Source: Bacillus cereus ATCC 14579
Lineage (GTDB): Bacteria; Bacillota; Bacilli; Bacillales; Bacillaceae_G
NCBI RefSeq assembly: GCF_000007825.1
Contig: NC_004722.1
Span: 2,520,501-2,584,500 of the forward strand
Direction: 5' to 3'
Length of the DNA: 64,000 nucleotides
A program made the position numbers and the translations under genes. The notes beneath the pieces are model-generated. The model was not told the origin of the DNA and did not search any database. It was given only the letters and a program-made list of their open reading frames with translations. This document shows positions 32,897-42,011 of the stretch, piece after piece; the first letter of the stretch is position 1, and each line of letters starts with the position of its first letter.

Positions 32897-33157
32897 ATGG
32901 ATAATTTAATTGAGAAATTAAAATCTCATATTCATTGGGAAGAGGGTATGGATGATTCTATGCTCTCTTTGTATATTAAGCAAGGTCAACGATATGTAAA
33001 AAAAGCATGTGGAAGAGAAGTGGAATACCTGGTCATTATGTGTGCAGGTATTTTTTATGAATATCGTGTAGCTGAAAAAGAATTAGAACAAGCTTTGGAT
33101 GCTTTGACACCATTCTTTGTCCAGGAGGTTTATGATGCCGAAGAGGAAGACGAATAA
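32897..33157 (+). CDS. Head-tail connector (gp6-like adaptor)
   Basis: 86 residues, all helical, starting one base after the capsid stop codon: MDNLIEKLKSHIHWEEGMDD, then SLYIKQGQRYVKKACGREVE. This matches the small DNA-packaging adaptor of HK97-like phages that sits under the portal. Confidence 0.8.
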   Translation: MDNLIEKLKSHIHWEEGMDDSMLSLYIKQGQRYVKKACGREVEYLVIMCAGIFYEYRVAEKELEQALDALTPFFVQEVYDAEEEDE

Positions 33158-33467
33158 ACTCAAATGGATGGGTGATTTACTCAAATTAGGAGAGACGATT
33201 GATCCAGTAACAGACCGTGTTGTGATGGGATATCCATTAGAACGGAAAATTCGATATAACAACATTGGAGTTACGGCCACTGATAAAGTCACAACAAAAG
33301 ATACGAATGAAATTGTAAAGAAAATTGAAGTTCGTATTGATCGTGACATTGAAAACAATCAAAAGAATTATCGTGTAAAAGTTGGTGGCCGTATTTATAA
33401 CATTGAGCGCATTTATGTAAAAGAAGAAGACCGATTGATGGAGGTGTCACTATCGTATGCAAATTAA
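33135..33467 (+). CDS. Head closure / head-tail joining protein
   Basis: 110 residues from ATG 33135 (AGGAGG six bases upstream; ATG 33132 also possible). Beta-rich, with the pattern of phage head-tail joining proteins (YNNIGVTATDKVTTKDTNEI, NYRVKVGGRIYNIERIYVKE). It overlaps both neighbours. Confidence 0.78.
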   Translation: MPKRKTNKLKWMGDLLKLGETIDPVTDRVVMGYPLERKIRYNNIGVTATDKVTTKDTNEIVKKIEVRIDRDIENNQKNYRVKVGGRIYNIERIYVKEEDRLMEVSLSYAN

Positions 33468-33786
33468 TTTTGAACAGTTACGAAGCCTTATGAAGAAGTC
33501 TGGTATTCCAGTTTCTCGTGATAATGCTCCTACAGGGATAGATTACCCTTATATTGTGTATGAATTTGTGAATGAGCAACATAAGAGGGCTTCTAATAAG
33601 GTCCTAAAAGATATGCCACTTTATCAAATTGCAGTTATCACAAATGGAACTGAGAAAGATTATGAGCCATTAAAGGCTGTTTTTAATGAAGTAGGCGTGT
33701 CTTATTCACAGTTTGATGGAATGGATTATGACGAGAATGACGACACTATCACGCAGTTTATAACGTATGTGAGGTGTATCCAGTAA
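33457..33786 (+). CDS. Neck / tail-completion protein (tail terminator-like)
   Basis: 109 residues (FEQLRSLMKKSGIPVSRDNA, IDYPYIVYEFVNEQHKRASN). A mixed alpha/beta protein of the neck region; size and position fit a tail terminator or minor capsid protein. Assignment by context. Confidence 0.6.
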   Translation: MQINFEQLRSLMKKSGIPVSRDNAPTGIDYPYIVYEFVNEQHKRASNKVLKDMPLYQIAVITNGTEKDYEPLKAVFNEVGVSYSQFDGMDYDENDDTITQFITYVRCIQ

Positions 33787-34163
33787 TGGCTTCAAATAAC
33801 AATGGCTTTGCTGAAGCTTTAGAAGATATCAATACGCTATTACGGGTGAATAAAAAAGTAAGTTTGGATGCGTTAGATGAAGCAGCCAAGTATTTTGCTA
33901 GTAAATTAAAACCAAAAATCAATGTATCCAATAAAAACAAGCGGACACATTTAAGGGATAGCCTAAAGGTTGTTGTGAAAGATGATCGTGTATCTGTGGA
34001 ATTTAAAGATGAAGCTTGGTATTGGTATTTAGTTGAACATGGCCACAAAAAAGCAAAAGGTAAGGGGCGTGTGAAAGGAAAACACTTTGTTCAGAATACC
34101 TTCGATGCAGAAGGGGATAAAATTGCTGATATTATGGCACAAAAAATAATAAATAGAATGTGA
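33786..34163 (+). CDS. HK97 gp10-like neck protein
   Basis: 125 residues from ATG 33786, overlapping the previous stop. It contains the gp10 hallmarks: KYFASKLKPKINVSNKNKRT, a beta stretch (VVVKDDRVSVEFKDEAWYWY), LVEHGHKKAKGKGRVKGKHF and a C-terminal helix. It joins head to tail. Confidence 0.82.
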   Translation: MASNNNGFAEALEDINTLLRVNKKVSLDALDEAAKYFASKLKPKINVSNKNKRTHLRDSLKVVVKDDRVSVEFKDEAWYWYLVEHGHKKAKGKGRVKGKHFVQNTFDAEGDKIADIMAQKIINRM

Positions 34164-34174
34164 GGATGATATAC

Positions 34175-34810
34175 ATGACAATTGAAAATAAAGAAATTCA
34201 ATACTCCGTAGGGATTGAAGATTTATATCTATGCTTGATGAAGGGAAATGAAACTTCTAGTGCACTACCAACTTATGAGGATATTGTTTATAGACAAACG
34301 AATATTTCTGATTTAACGATTTCCACTACTTCTACTAATTTTACAAAGTGGGCATCTAACAAAAAAATTATTAACATTGTCAAAAATACAGCGTTTGGAT
34401 TAGCTTTTAATCTTGCTGGTCTAAATCGTGAAGTAAAAGATAAAATCTTTGCCAAAACACGTAAAAAGGGCGTGTCTTTTGAAACAGCGAAGGCGAAGGC
34501 GTATCCAAAGTTCGCAGTAGGTGTTGTATTTCCTTTAAATGATGGAACAAAAATATTACGTTGGTACCCAAAATGTACAGTTGCTCCAGTAGAGGAATCT
34601 TGGAAAACACAAGGTGATGAAATGACTGTGGATGACATTGCCTACACAATTACAGCAGATCCATTGTTATTTAATGATGTAACACAAGCTGAATTAGATA
34701 CTGGTGATCCAGAGGCAAAAGGAATTAAAGTTGAAGATTTCCTAAAACAAGTAATTTGTGATGAATCTCAATTAACACAACTTGGTGGAACATCGACACC
34801 AGGGAAATAA
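34175..34810 (+). CDS. Major tail protein (tube)
   Basis: 211 residues from ATG 34175 (TGAGGATGA upstream). It resembles siphovirus major tail tube proteins (QYSVGIEDLYLCLMKGNETS, KFAVGVVFPLNDGTKILRWY, PVEESWKTQGDEMTVDDIAY). Position between neck genes and the tail chaperones confirms it. Confidence 0.88.
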   Translation: MTIENKEIQYSVGIEDLYLCLMKGNETSSALPTYEDIVYRQTNISDLTISTTSTNFTKWASNKKIINIVKNTAFGLAFNLAGLNREVKDKIFAKTRKKGVSFETAKAKAYPKFAVGVVFPLNDGTKILRWYPKCTVAPVEESWKTQGDEMTVDDIAYTITADPLLFNDVTQAELDTGDPEAKGIKVEDFLKQVICDESQLTQLGGTSTPGK

Positions 34811-34821
34811 GGAGTGATAGT

Positions 34822-35208
34822 ATGGCACGTTTAAGTGATTTAGTTAACGTTAATATAACTAGAAATAGCATTAAGATACAGGGTGTCTCAATCCCTGTTA
34901 TTTTTACGTTTGAATCATTTCCTTATGTGGAAGAAGCATTTGGAACACCCTATCATGAATTTGAAAAAGAAATGAATGATATGTTAAGAAAAGGTCAATT
35001 TAGCCTGGGAGAAAATGAAGCGAAATTGATGCGGGCATTAATTTATGCGATGGTACGTAGTGGTGGTACAGAATGTACATTAGATGAATTGAAAGGTGCT
35101 ATTCCTATGAATGAATTACCTGATATTTTCATCGTTGTATACGAAATTTTCAGTGGCCAAACTTTCCAACATTCTGATATGGAGAAGTTGAAGCAAGAAA
35201 AAAAGTAA
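34822..35208 (+). CDS. Tail assembly chaperone, short form (gpG-like)
   Basis: 128 residues (MARLSDLVNVNITRNSIKIQ onward). It helps load tail tube protein on the tape measure. It ends QEKK-stop on the slippery sequence A AAA AAG (35199-35205), from which the long form is made by -1 frameshift. Confidence 0.85.
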   Translation: MARLSDLVNVNITRNSIKIQGVSIPVIFTFESFPYVEEAFGTPYHEFEKEMNDMLRKGQFSLGENEAKLMRALIYAMVRSGGTECTLDELKGAIPMNELPDIFIVVYEIFSGQTFQHSDMEKLKQEKK

Positions 35209-35435
35209 AAAATATACTGACTAAAAATGAGGAATCTCAGTCCGAATTGGACTGGGATTTTTATTTTTATGTCGGTAATACGTTGCTTGGTTTAAGTATG
35301 GATGACTTTTGGAAAATCACACCTGCACATTTTCTAAAGCAATTCATCATGCACCTAAGATATAACAATCCGGATGCATTGCATGAGCAGAAACCGAAAC
35401 AAATTTACACGCTAGATCAAACACCATTCCTATAA
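34822..35435 (+). CDS. Tail assembly chaperone, long form (gpGT-like) by -1 ribosomal frameshift
   Basis: At A AAA AAG (35199-35205) a -1 slip continues the frame as KKVKNILTKNEESQSELD and then WDFYFYVGNTLLGLS to 35435. The second part alone begins with an ATG at 35247 but has no ribosome site, and its size (about 75 residues added) fits the T domain. The G/GT pair directly before the tape measure gene is conserved in long-tailed phages. Confidence 0.8.
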
Positions 35436-35451
35436 GAAATGAGGTGAGAAA

Positions 35452-38400
35452 ATGCCTGGGAATAGTAAAGAAAGAAACGTTGTTCTTAATTTTAAAATGG
35501 ATGGCCAGGTTCAGTATGCAAATACATTGAAACAAATCAATATGGTTATGAATAATGCGGCGAAAGAATATAAAAATCATATTGCAGCAATGGGCCAAGA
35601 TGCGACGATGACTGATAAACTTCTTGCTGAAAAGAAGAAGCTTGAAATTCAAATGGAAGCAGCCAAGAAACGTACAGCTATGTTGCGTTCTGAATACCAA
35701 GCCATGTCCAAAGACACAAGTACAACCGCCGAACAACTCAATAAAATGTATGGTAAATTGCTAGATGCAGAACGTGCTGAAACTTCTCTTGATAATGCAA
35801 TGAAAAGAGTGAATGAAGGTCTTTCCGAGCAAGCAATTGAAGCCAGGGAAGCACGTGGAACTTTACTGGATTTACAAGAGAATTCTAAGAAACTTGAAGT
35901 AGAACAAAAAAAGCTAACAAGCTCTTTTAAACTTCAGAATGCTGAATTAGGAGCAAACGCTAGTGAAGCTGATAAGTTGGAATTAGCACAGAAACAACTA
36001 CGCCAGCAAACAGAAATGACGGATAAAGTCGTCCACAATTTAGAACAACAATTAAGCACAGCAAAACGTGCGTATGGTGAGAATTCTACAGAGGTGCAGC
36101 AACTTGAAGCTAAATTAAACCAAGCAAAAACGACATTAAAGCAATTTGAAAACTCATTACAGAGTGTTGGGCGAAGTGGTTCACAAGCGGCGGTTGGAAT
36201 GGCGGAAATCAATAAGAAACTTGATATGAACAATTTAATGGAAGCCGCTGAAGTTCTACAAGGAATATCCGAAAAATTGATTGAAATGGGAAAGTCAATT
36301 GTAAATACAGCAATAGAGTTTGATGGATCACAGAGGAAAATTCAAGCTTCATTAGGACTGACTGGGAAAGGTGCCGAAAATCTTCAAAAAATTGCTGTTG
36401 ATACTTGGAAAAAAGGTTTTGGTGAAAATCTTGAAGAGGTAGACAATGCACTTATAAAAGTCTATCAAAACATGAGAGATGTTCCATATGATGAGCTCCA
36501 AATGGCATCGGAGGATGTTTTAACATTGGCAAAAATTTACGATGTAGACTTAAATGAAGCGACTCGAGGTGCAGGGCAGTTAATGAGTCAGTTTGGTTTA
36601 TCTACACAGGAAACCTTTGACTTACTTGCTGCTGGTGCTCAAGAAGGTTTAAATTATTCGGATGAATTATTTGATAATTTATCTGAATATGCGCCTTTAT
36701 TCAAACAAGGTGGTTTTAGTGCTCAAGAAATGTTTACGATTTTAGCAAATGGAACAAAAAGTGGTTCGTATAACTTAGACTATATCAATGACCTAGTGAA
36801 AGAATTTGGTATCCGTGTACAAGATGGTTCGAAAGGTGTATCAGAAGGATTCGGTGATTTATCTGAAGAGACACAAAAAGTATGGAAGTCATTCAATGAA
36901 GGTAAGGGAACTGCAGCCGATGTTTTTAATGCTGTGTTAGGTGATCTTCAAAAGATGGATGACAAAGTAAAAGCAAACCAGATTGGTGTTGCTTTATTTG
37001 GCGTGAAATGGGAAGACATGGGCGCTGAAGCTGTACTTAGTCTAAATAATGTACATGGTGGTCTTGGTGATGTAACTGGACGTATGGGTGAAATGAAGAA
37101 ACTTCAGGAAGAATCTTTGGGACAGCAATTTCAAAAAGCATTAAGAGAAACGCAGGCTGCGTTAGAGCCACTTGGAAAGAAATTTGCAGAATTAGCTAAA
37201 GATATTTTACCTCCAATTGTTGATGGAGTTAAATCTGTAATGGATTGGTTTAGTAAATTGTCCGAAGCCGATCAAACGCTTTTAATCGTGATGGGTGCAT
37301 TGAGTACGGCGTTTATTATTTTAACTCCAATTGTAGCAGCTCTAGCTGTTTCATTTGGTGCGTTGAATCTGGCGTTTTTACCTGTGATAGCTACCATTGC
37401 GGCAGTTTCCTTAGTGATAACTGGTATTATCATGTTAATAAAAAACTGGGGTGCCATAACGGATTGGCTTTCTGAAAAGTGGTCTGAATTTAAAGATTGG
37501 TTTGGTGAATTGTGGGATAGCATAGTTCAAACTTGTGAAGATGCTTGGTCATCCACAGTTGATTACTTTTCTGGAGCCTGGTCAGATTTTTTAAACATGG
37601 TAAATGAGTTCTTTGAGCCTGTCGGTCAATTTTTTGCTGATCTATGGACTGGAATTTCTGATACAGCATCGGAAATTTGGACAGGTATTACTGATTATTT
37701 TTCAGAATCATGGTCTTCATTCATTGAATTAGCAGATAGTATATTGTCTCCTTTAGGTGAATTTTTCAGTGGATTGTGGACGGGTATTGTTGAAACGGCA
37801 ACTTCTATTTGGGATCAATTAAAGACAGCTTGGCAAGAAACATGGGATACAATACTCACAGTTTTAGATCCGATTATTTCAGCAGTTTCCACAGTTTTAG
37901 AAGCAGGTTGGCTACTCATTCAAGCGGGGGCACAAATTGCATGGGCGGCAATATCTCAATATATTATACAGCCGATCCAGGAAGCGTATGATTGGATAAG
38001 TGCGAAAATTGGTGAATTAGTCACATGGCTTAGTACGCAGTGGGAACTTATAAAGGCTGCTGCACAAGTTGCTTGGGGCTTATTTAAACAATATATTACT
38101 CAACCTGTTCAAGAAGCATGGGATTGGGTTAAAGAACAGATCGGTGCGCTTGTTTCTTGGTTAAATTCACAATGGGAAACAGTTAAATCGTATACTTCTG
38201 CAGCATGGAATTTAGTAAAGCAATATGTCATTCAGCCAGTTCAGGAATTGTGGAATGCAACAAAAGAAAAACTGAATGATTTAGCGAATTGGATATTAGG
38301 TAATTGGGCAAAAATCCAATCTTATACACTTACGGCATGGAATTTAGTTTATAAATATATTATTGATCCGGTTATTTCAGCTTATAATTCTGCAAAAGAG

Positions 38401-38976
38401 AAATTCAATGATATGTACAACACAGCACGGGAGAAATTTGATTCTGTAAAAAATGCAGCCCAAGAAAAGTTTGATGCAGCAAAGAGATTTATCGTTGATC
38501 CAATAAAAGATGCGGTAGATAAAGTGGAGGGATTCATTGATAAAATCAAAGGGTTTTTCAGTGATTTGAAATTAAAGATACCGAAACCGGAAATGCCCAA
38601 AATGCCACACTTCAGTCTGCAGACTAGTACGAAAAATATTCTGGGTAAAGATATTACTTTCCCATCTGGTATCGATGTGCAATGGCGTGCAAAAGGTGGT
38701 ATTTTTACTCGGCCAACTATCTTTGGAATGAATGGCGGGAACCTACAAGGCGCAGGAGAGGCAGGGCCAGAGGGTGTGTTACCGTTGAATAAAAAGACAT
38801 TAGGTGCGATTGGTGAAGGGATTGCAGCAACAATGTCTACTGAACCAACTGTAATTAATATCTATAATCCTTCAGTGAGGGATGATCGTGATATCGACCG
38901 CATGGTCGGAAAAATAGATGATGCACTTGCTCAAAAAGGGCGTAATTCAAAAATAGGAATAGGGAGGACGACTTAA
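35452..38976 (+). CDS. Tail tape measure protein
   Basis: 1174 residues. An N-terminal coiled coil (about 1-240, NSKERNVVLNFKMDGQVQYA and long Gln/Glu/Lys helices) is followed by the tape measure core (GSQRKIQASLGLTGKGAENL, LLAAGAQEGLNYSDELFDNL). Hydrophobic segments lie near 615-660. There are Trp-rich repeats (WLSEKWSEFKDWFGELWDSI, WSSTVDYFSGAWSDF and several like them), a second set of about 65-residue repeats (TQPVQEAWDWVKEQIGALVS), and a Pro/Lys-rich end. At roughly 1.5 angstrom per residue the tail would be about 175 nm. Confidence 0.93.
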   Translation: MPGNSKERNVVLNFKMDGQVQYANTLKQINMVMNNAAKEYKNHIAAMGQDATMTDKLLAEKKKLEIQMEAAKKRTAMLRSEYQAMSKDTSTTAEQLNKMYGKLLDAERAETSLDNAMKRVNEGLSEQAIEAREARGTLLDLQENSKKLEVEQKKLTSSFKLQNAELGANASEADKLELAQKQLRQQTEMTDKVVHNLEQQLSTAKRAYGENSTEVQQLEAKLNQAKTTLKQFENSLQSVGRSGSQAAVGMAEINKKLDMNNLMEAAEVLQGISEKLIEMGKSIVNTAIEFDGSQRKIQASLGLTGKGAENLQKIAVDTWKKGFGENLEEVDNALIKVYQNMRDVPYDELQMASEDVLTLAKIYDVDLNEATRGAGQLMSQFGLSTQETFDLLAAGAQEGLNYSDELFDNLSEYAPLFKQGGFSAQEMFTILANGTKSGSYNLDYINDLVKEFGIRVQDGSKGVSEGFGDLSEETQKVWKSFNEGKGTAADVFNAVLGDLQKMDDKVKANQIGVALFGVKWEDMGAEAVLSLNNVHGGLGDVTGRMGEMKKLQEESLGQQFQKALRETQAALEPLGKKFAELAKDILPPIVDGVKSVMDWFSKLSEADQTLLIVMGALSTAFIILTPIVAALAVSFGALNLAFLPVIATIAAVSLVITGIIMLIKNWGAITDWLSEKWSEFKDWFGELWDSIVQTCEDAWSSTVDYFSGAWSDFLNMVNEFFEPVGQFFADLWTGISDTASEIWTGITDYFSESWSSFIELADSILSPLGEFFSGLWTGIVETATSIWDQLKTAWQETWDTILTVLDPIISAVSTVLEAGWLLIQAGAQIAWAAISQYIIQPIQEAYDWISAKIGELVTWLSTQWELIKAAAQVAWGLFKQYITQPVQEAWDWVKEQIGALVSWLNSQWETVKSYTSAAWNLVKQYVIQPVQELWNATKEKLNDLANWILGNWAKIQSYTLTAWNLVYKYIIDPVISAYNSAKEKFNDMYNTAREKFDSVKNAAQEKFDAAKRFIVDPIKDAVDKVEGFIDKIKGFFSDLKLKIPKPEMPKMPHFSLQTSTKNILGKDITFPSGIDVQWRAKGGIFTRPTIFGMNGGNLQGAGEAGPEGVLPLNKKTLGAIGEGIAATMSTEPTVINIYNPSVRDDRDIDRMVGKIDDALAQKGRNSKIGIGRTT

Positions 38977-39660
38977 TTGTTGGATATAGGAATCGATAAT
39001 GAATTAGCAAGTAGTTACGGATTAGGTTTAGTAGGTCGTCCAGTGATCCCAACTGCAAAACAAAAGGTAGAACACATAGAAATACCAGGACGACATGGTT
39101 CACTTACAAAGAAAGGGGCATATGAAAATGTCCCTTTTAAGGTGAAATTTAATATGTTGGAAATGGAAAATATTAAACCTTTCATAAGACGTGCAAAACC
39201 TTGGTTGTTACAAGGGAGAACACTCTTTTTCACAGATGACGAGGTGTATCGGAAGATTAAGCATGTTGAAATGGGAGACATCACAACTGAAATTGAGGAG
39301 CAGGGTGAATTTGAAGTGGATTTCACTTTAGATCCCTTTGAATATACAGAGGATGTAAATCTAAAGCTGACCAAACCTGGTGTAATTTATAATCCAGGTA
39401 CAATTGAATCTGATCCTAAGTTTTGGATTGTGGGAAATGGTACTTTCCGTATAACAATCAATGACGTCTCTTTTCAAATAAAAGATGTGAATGGTTCTGT
39501 TGTCATAGACTCAGAAATACTTGAAGCATATACCGATACCATATCAATGAATAATAAAATGGTTGGGAAGTTCCCTATATGTAACATCGGAGAAAATAAA
39601 ATAGAGTGGTCAGGAGAAATTCAATTTATGGAAATTCGACCTAGGTGGAGATATAAATGA
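38977..39660 (+). CDS. Distal tail protein (Dit)
   Basis: 227 residues from TTG 38977 (AGGGAGGACGAC upstream). It forms the hub ring at the tail tip: N-terminal domain VIPTAKQKVEHIEIPGRHGS, KKGAYENVPFKVKFNMLEME, and a C-terminal galectin-like part. Overlaps the next gene by four bases. Confidence 0.85.
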   Translation: MLDIGIDNELASSYGLGLVGRPVIPTAKQKVEHIEIPGRHGSLTKKGAYENVPFKVKFNMLEMENIKPFIRRAKPWLLQGRTLFFTDDEVYRKIKHVEMGDITTEIEEQGEFEVDFTLDPFEYTEDVNLKLTKPGVIYNPGTIESDPKFWIVGNGTFRITINDVSFQIKDVNGSVVIDSEILEAYTDTISMNNKMVGKFPICNIGENKIEWSGEIQFMEIRPRWRYK

Positions 39661-41168
39661 TTACTTTATATAAACCAAATGAGACTGATTTTACACACAA
39701 TGGTATAGGGGCTTTAGATAAAAATATTTATAACGCAACTGTTGAGGAAGAACTCAATGGTTTATTTTTATTTTCATTTAGTTATCCATTGTTTGCACCG
39801 CATGGTCTGGAAATAGAGGGAATGAGTATCATTAAAGTTCCAACTCCGGATGGTGAACAACTATTTCGAGTGGCAGCTCCTAAAGCCAGTATGGGTGAGG
39901 TTACAGCGCAATGTTATCACATTTTTTATGACTTAACAGAAAATCTGATTGAAGATATTTTTGCTGAAACAACAAATGGTAATGGAGCTATGAATCGTAT
40001 GTCAGCGGGATGCCAATACAAGCATCCTTTTCAGTTTTATTCAGATGTACCAAAGATAGCAAGTGCACGTATTGTCCGAAAAAATCCTGTGGAAGCATTA
40101 TTGGATTCTAGTCAAGACAATTCATTTGTTAATCGTTGGGGTGGCGAATTAAAACGAGATAATTTTGATGTGAAGATGCTACAAAATCGTGGTATGGATC
40201 GTGGGGTAGTGATTCGTCATAAAAAAGATTTATTAGGTTATGAAGGTAATGTGGATTGGAAAAGTCCTATAACTAGAATCATGCCACAAGGGTTTGATGG
40301 GTTATTTCTTCCTGAAAAATATGTGGATAGCCCACTTATAAATAAATATCCTCACCCTAAAATTAAAGTGGTTGAGTTTAAACATATCAAAGCGGCTATT
40401 GGTGAAAATGCTGATGATGAAGATGCAGTTCCGTTAGAAGAAGCGTATAGGTTATTACGTCAAGCAGCTAAAGGTATGTTTACTATTCAAAAGGCTGACC
40501 AGCCTAAAGCAACTTATAACGTTAAGTTTCAGGAGTTATCACAAACGGAAGAGTATAAGGATTATAAACATTTACAAAGTGTTTATATGGCAGATACTGT
40601 TACGGTTGAACATCAAGAAGATGGCATTGATATAAAAGCGAAGGTAATTGCTTATAAGTATGACCCGATAAAAAAAGAGTATCTGGATGTAACCATTGGT
40701 AATTTCAAAGAATCTTTTACGGATGTTTCTGGTAGGGTTGACCTGGTACAAGAAGAGTTATCAAATATGCCAAGTTCGATTTTGGATGCAGCAAAAGTAA
40801 ATGCTACAAGCCTTATTAATTCAGGATTCGGAGGGCATGTCCGTGTTTATCCAAATCGTATTTTAATTATGGATACGAAAGATGAAAAGAGTGCGAAAAA
40901 GGTTTGGCAATGGAACTTGAATGGATTAGGGTATTCTTCCACAGGTGTGAATGGACCATATGGAACTGCAATTACAAGTGATGGAAGAATTGTTGCTGAT
41001 TTTATTACTGCAGGTACATTAAGTGGGAACTTTGTTCGAGGGGGAGAAATAACAGGTTCAACATTACGAACTTCAGATAGTGTGAACTATGTAAATATTT
41101 CAAAGCAATTTATACGCTTGTATGAGTCATCTAAAACAAGGGGTGTTTGTAGGGTATTCCAAACATAG
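39657..41168 (+). CDS. Tail-associated protein (Tal/prophage endopeptidase tail), N-terminal part before a frameshift
   Basis: 503 residues. The gp27-like hub region spans about 1-370 (MITLYKPNETDFTHNGIGAL, ATVEEELNGLFLFSFSYPLF, TVEHQEDGIDIKAKVIAYKY), followed by a minor tail region (YSSTGVNGPYGTAITSDGRI, LSGNFVRGGEITGSTLRTSD). The natural frame reads LYESSKTRG then shifts: GVFVGYSKHSRNE lies in the next frame. One G missing from GGGG at 41140-41143 would explain it, making one protein of about 784 residues with the next ORF. Confidence 0.85.
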   Translation: MITLYKPNETDFTHNGIGALDKNIYNATVEEELNGLFLFSFSYPLFAPHGLEIEGMSIIKVPTPDGEQLFRVAAPKASMGEVTAQCYHIFYDLTENLIEDIFAETTNGNGAMNRMSAGCQYKHPFQFYSDVPKIASARIVRKNPVEALLDSSQDNSFVNRWGGELKRDNFDVKMLQNRGMDRGVVIRHKKDLLGYEGNVDWKSPITRIMPQGFDGLFLPEKYVDSPLINKYPHPKIKVVEFKHIKAAIGENADDEDAVPLEEAYRLLRQAAKGMFTIQKADQPKATYNVKFQELSQTEEYKDYKHLQSVYMADTVTVEHQEDGIDIKAKVIAYKYDPIKKEYLDVTIGNFKESFTDVSGRVDLVQEELSNMPSSILDAAKVNATSLINSGFGGHVRVYPNRILIMDTKDEKSAKKVWQWNLNGLGYSSTGVNGPYGTAITSDGRIVADFITAGTLSGNFVRGGEITGSTLRTSDSVNYVNISKQFIRLYESSKTRGVCRVFQT

Positions 41169-42009
41169 TAGAAATGAAATACAGCCTACTCTTATTTTAG
41201 GTGGAGATTCAAATTCCACAGGGGCAAATGGCGCTATTATGGTGTACCAATTCTCAGATACGAGTGTTAAGTCTGGGGGAATTGGAATTACTAAAGGACT
41301 TGATGGCAATGGATACTTGAATGCAGCTTCTTTATACTTTTCACAAACAGGTAACGCAATGCTTGACGCTGATAAAATGATTGTCCTAAATGCCGAAAGT
41401 GAAATGAGATTTAAGGTTAAAGATCAGTTCCGCTTTTATCGTAATGACAATTGGATTGCAAGTATCGGAGTTGCATCTGGAGGGGATACGGATATTATGC
41501 TCCCAAATGCGATAATACGAAATTCGAGTTGGGATAATGGGTATATCCAAGTGAAAACCGCTCTTGGGACATATTATCAAGGAGTAATTGCTTCAGACTT
41601 CAAAGTTTCTTCAAAAGAAACATATAAAACCAATATCCGTCCTGTTGCATTCAGCGCGCTGGAAAAGGTAATGGAATGGGAAATTAAACAATACAATTTG
41701 AAAACCGATATTCCAAAACTGTATAAGATGCGTATGAATCGTAAGGAAGGAGAGCCAACGATTACTACAGATGCAATTCCTACACATTATGGTTTAGTTA
41801 TTCCAAAAGAATCAGAGGAAAATGGTGTAGGCTTATATGGAATGCTTTCACAATTAACAAGTGCATTTCAAGAGTATGTAACTAAAACTAGAGCTAAATT
41901 CGAAGAAATAGAGCCGATAAAGCCTAAAGGGAATATAAAACACAGGAACAAAGTAAAACGCCAAAGAAGACCACCTAGACGTGTGAAAAGGAATAGTAGG
42001 GAGGTGTAG
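41122..42009 (+). CDS. Tal C-terminal part, in the shifted frame
   Basis: The open frame starts with a chance ATG at 41122; true continuation begins around 41144 (VFVGYSKHSRNEIQPTLILG). It has beta-helical repeats, then a segment like a phage endosialidase-type chaperone (VSSKETYKTNIRPVAFSALE, PTHYGLVIPKESEENGVGLY, GMLSQLTSAFQEYV), ending in a very basic tail (KGNIKHRNKVKRQRRPPRRV). No ribosome site of its own, so it should be read with the preceding ORF. Confidence 0.75.
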   Translation: MSHLKQGVFVGYSKHSRNEIQPTLILGGDSNSTGANGAIMVYQFSDTSVKSGGIGITKGLDGNGYLNAASLYFSQTGNAMLDADKMIVLNAESEMRFKVKDQFRFYRNDNWIASIGVASGGDTDIMLPNAIIRNSSWDNGYIQVKTALGTYYQGVIASDFKVSSKETYKTNIRPVAFSALEKVMEWEIKQYNLKTDIPKLYKMRMNRKEGEPTITTDAIPTHYGLVIPKESEENGVGLYGMLSQLTSAFQEYVTKTRAKFEEIEPIKPKGNIKHRNKVKRQRRPPRRVKRNSREV

Positions 42010-42011
42010 TC

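Noticed and set aside
33083..33358. Leftward ORF in the head-tail gene cluster
   Set aside because: A shadow of well-supported rightward genes; no ribosome site.
35247..35435. Separate 62-residue gene after the tail chaperone
   Set aside because: No ribosome site, and it joins the preceding frame through A AAA AAG; treated as the long-form tail chaperone.
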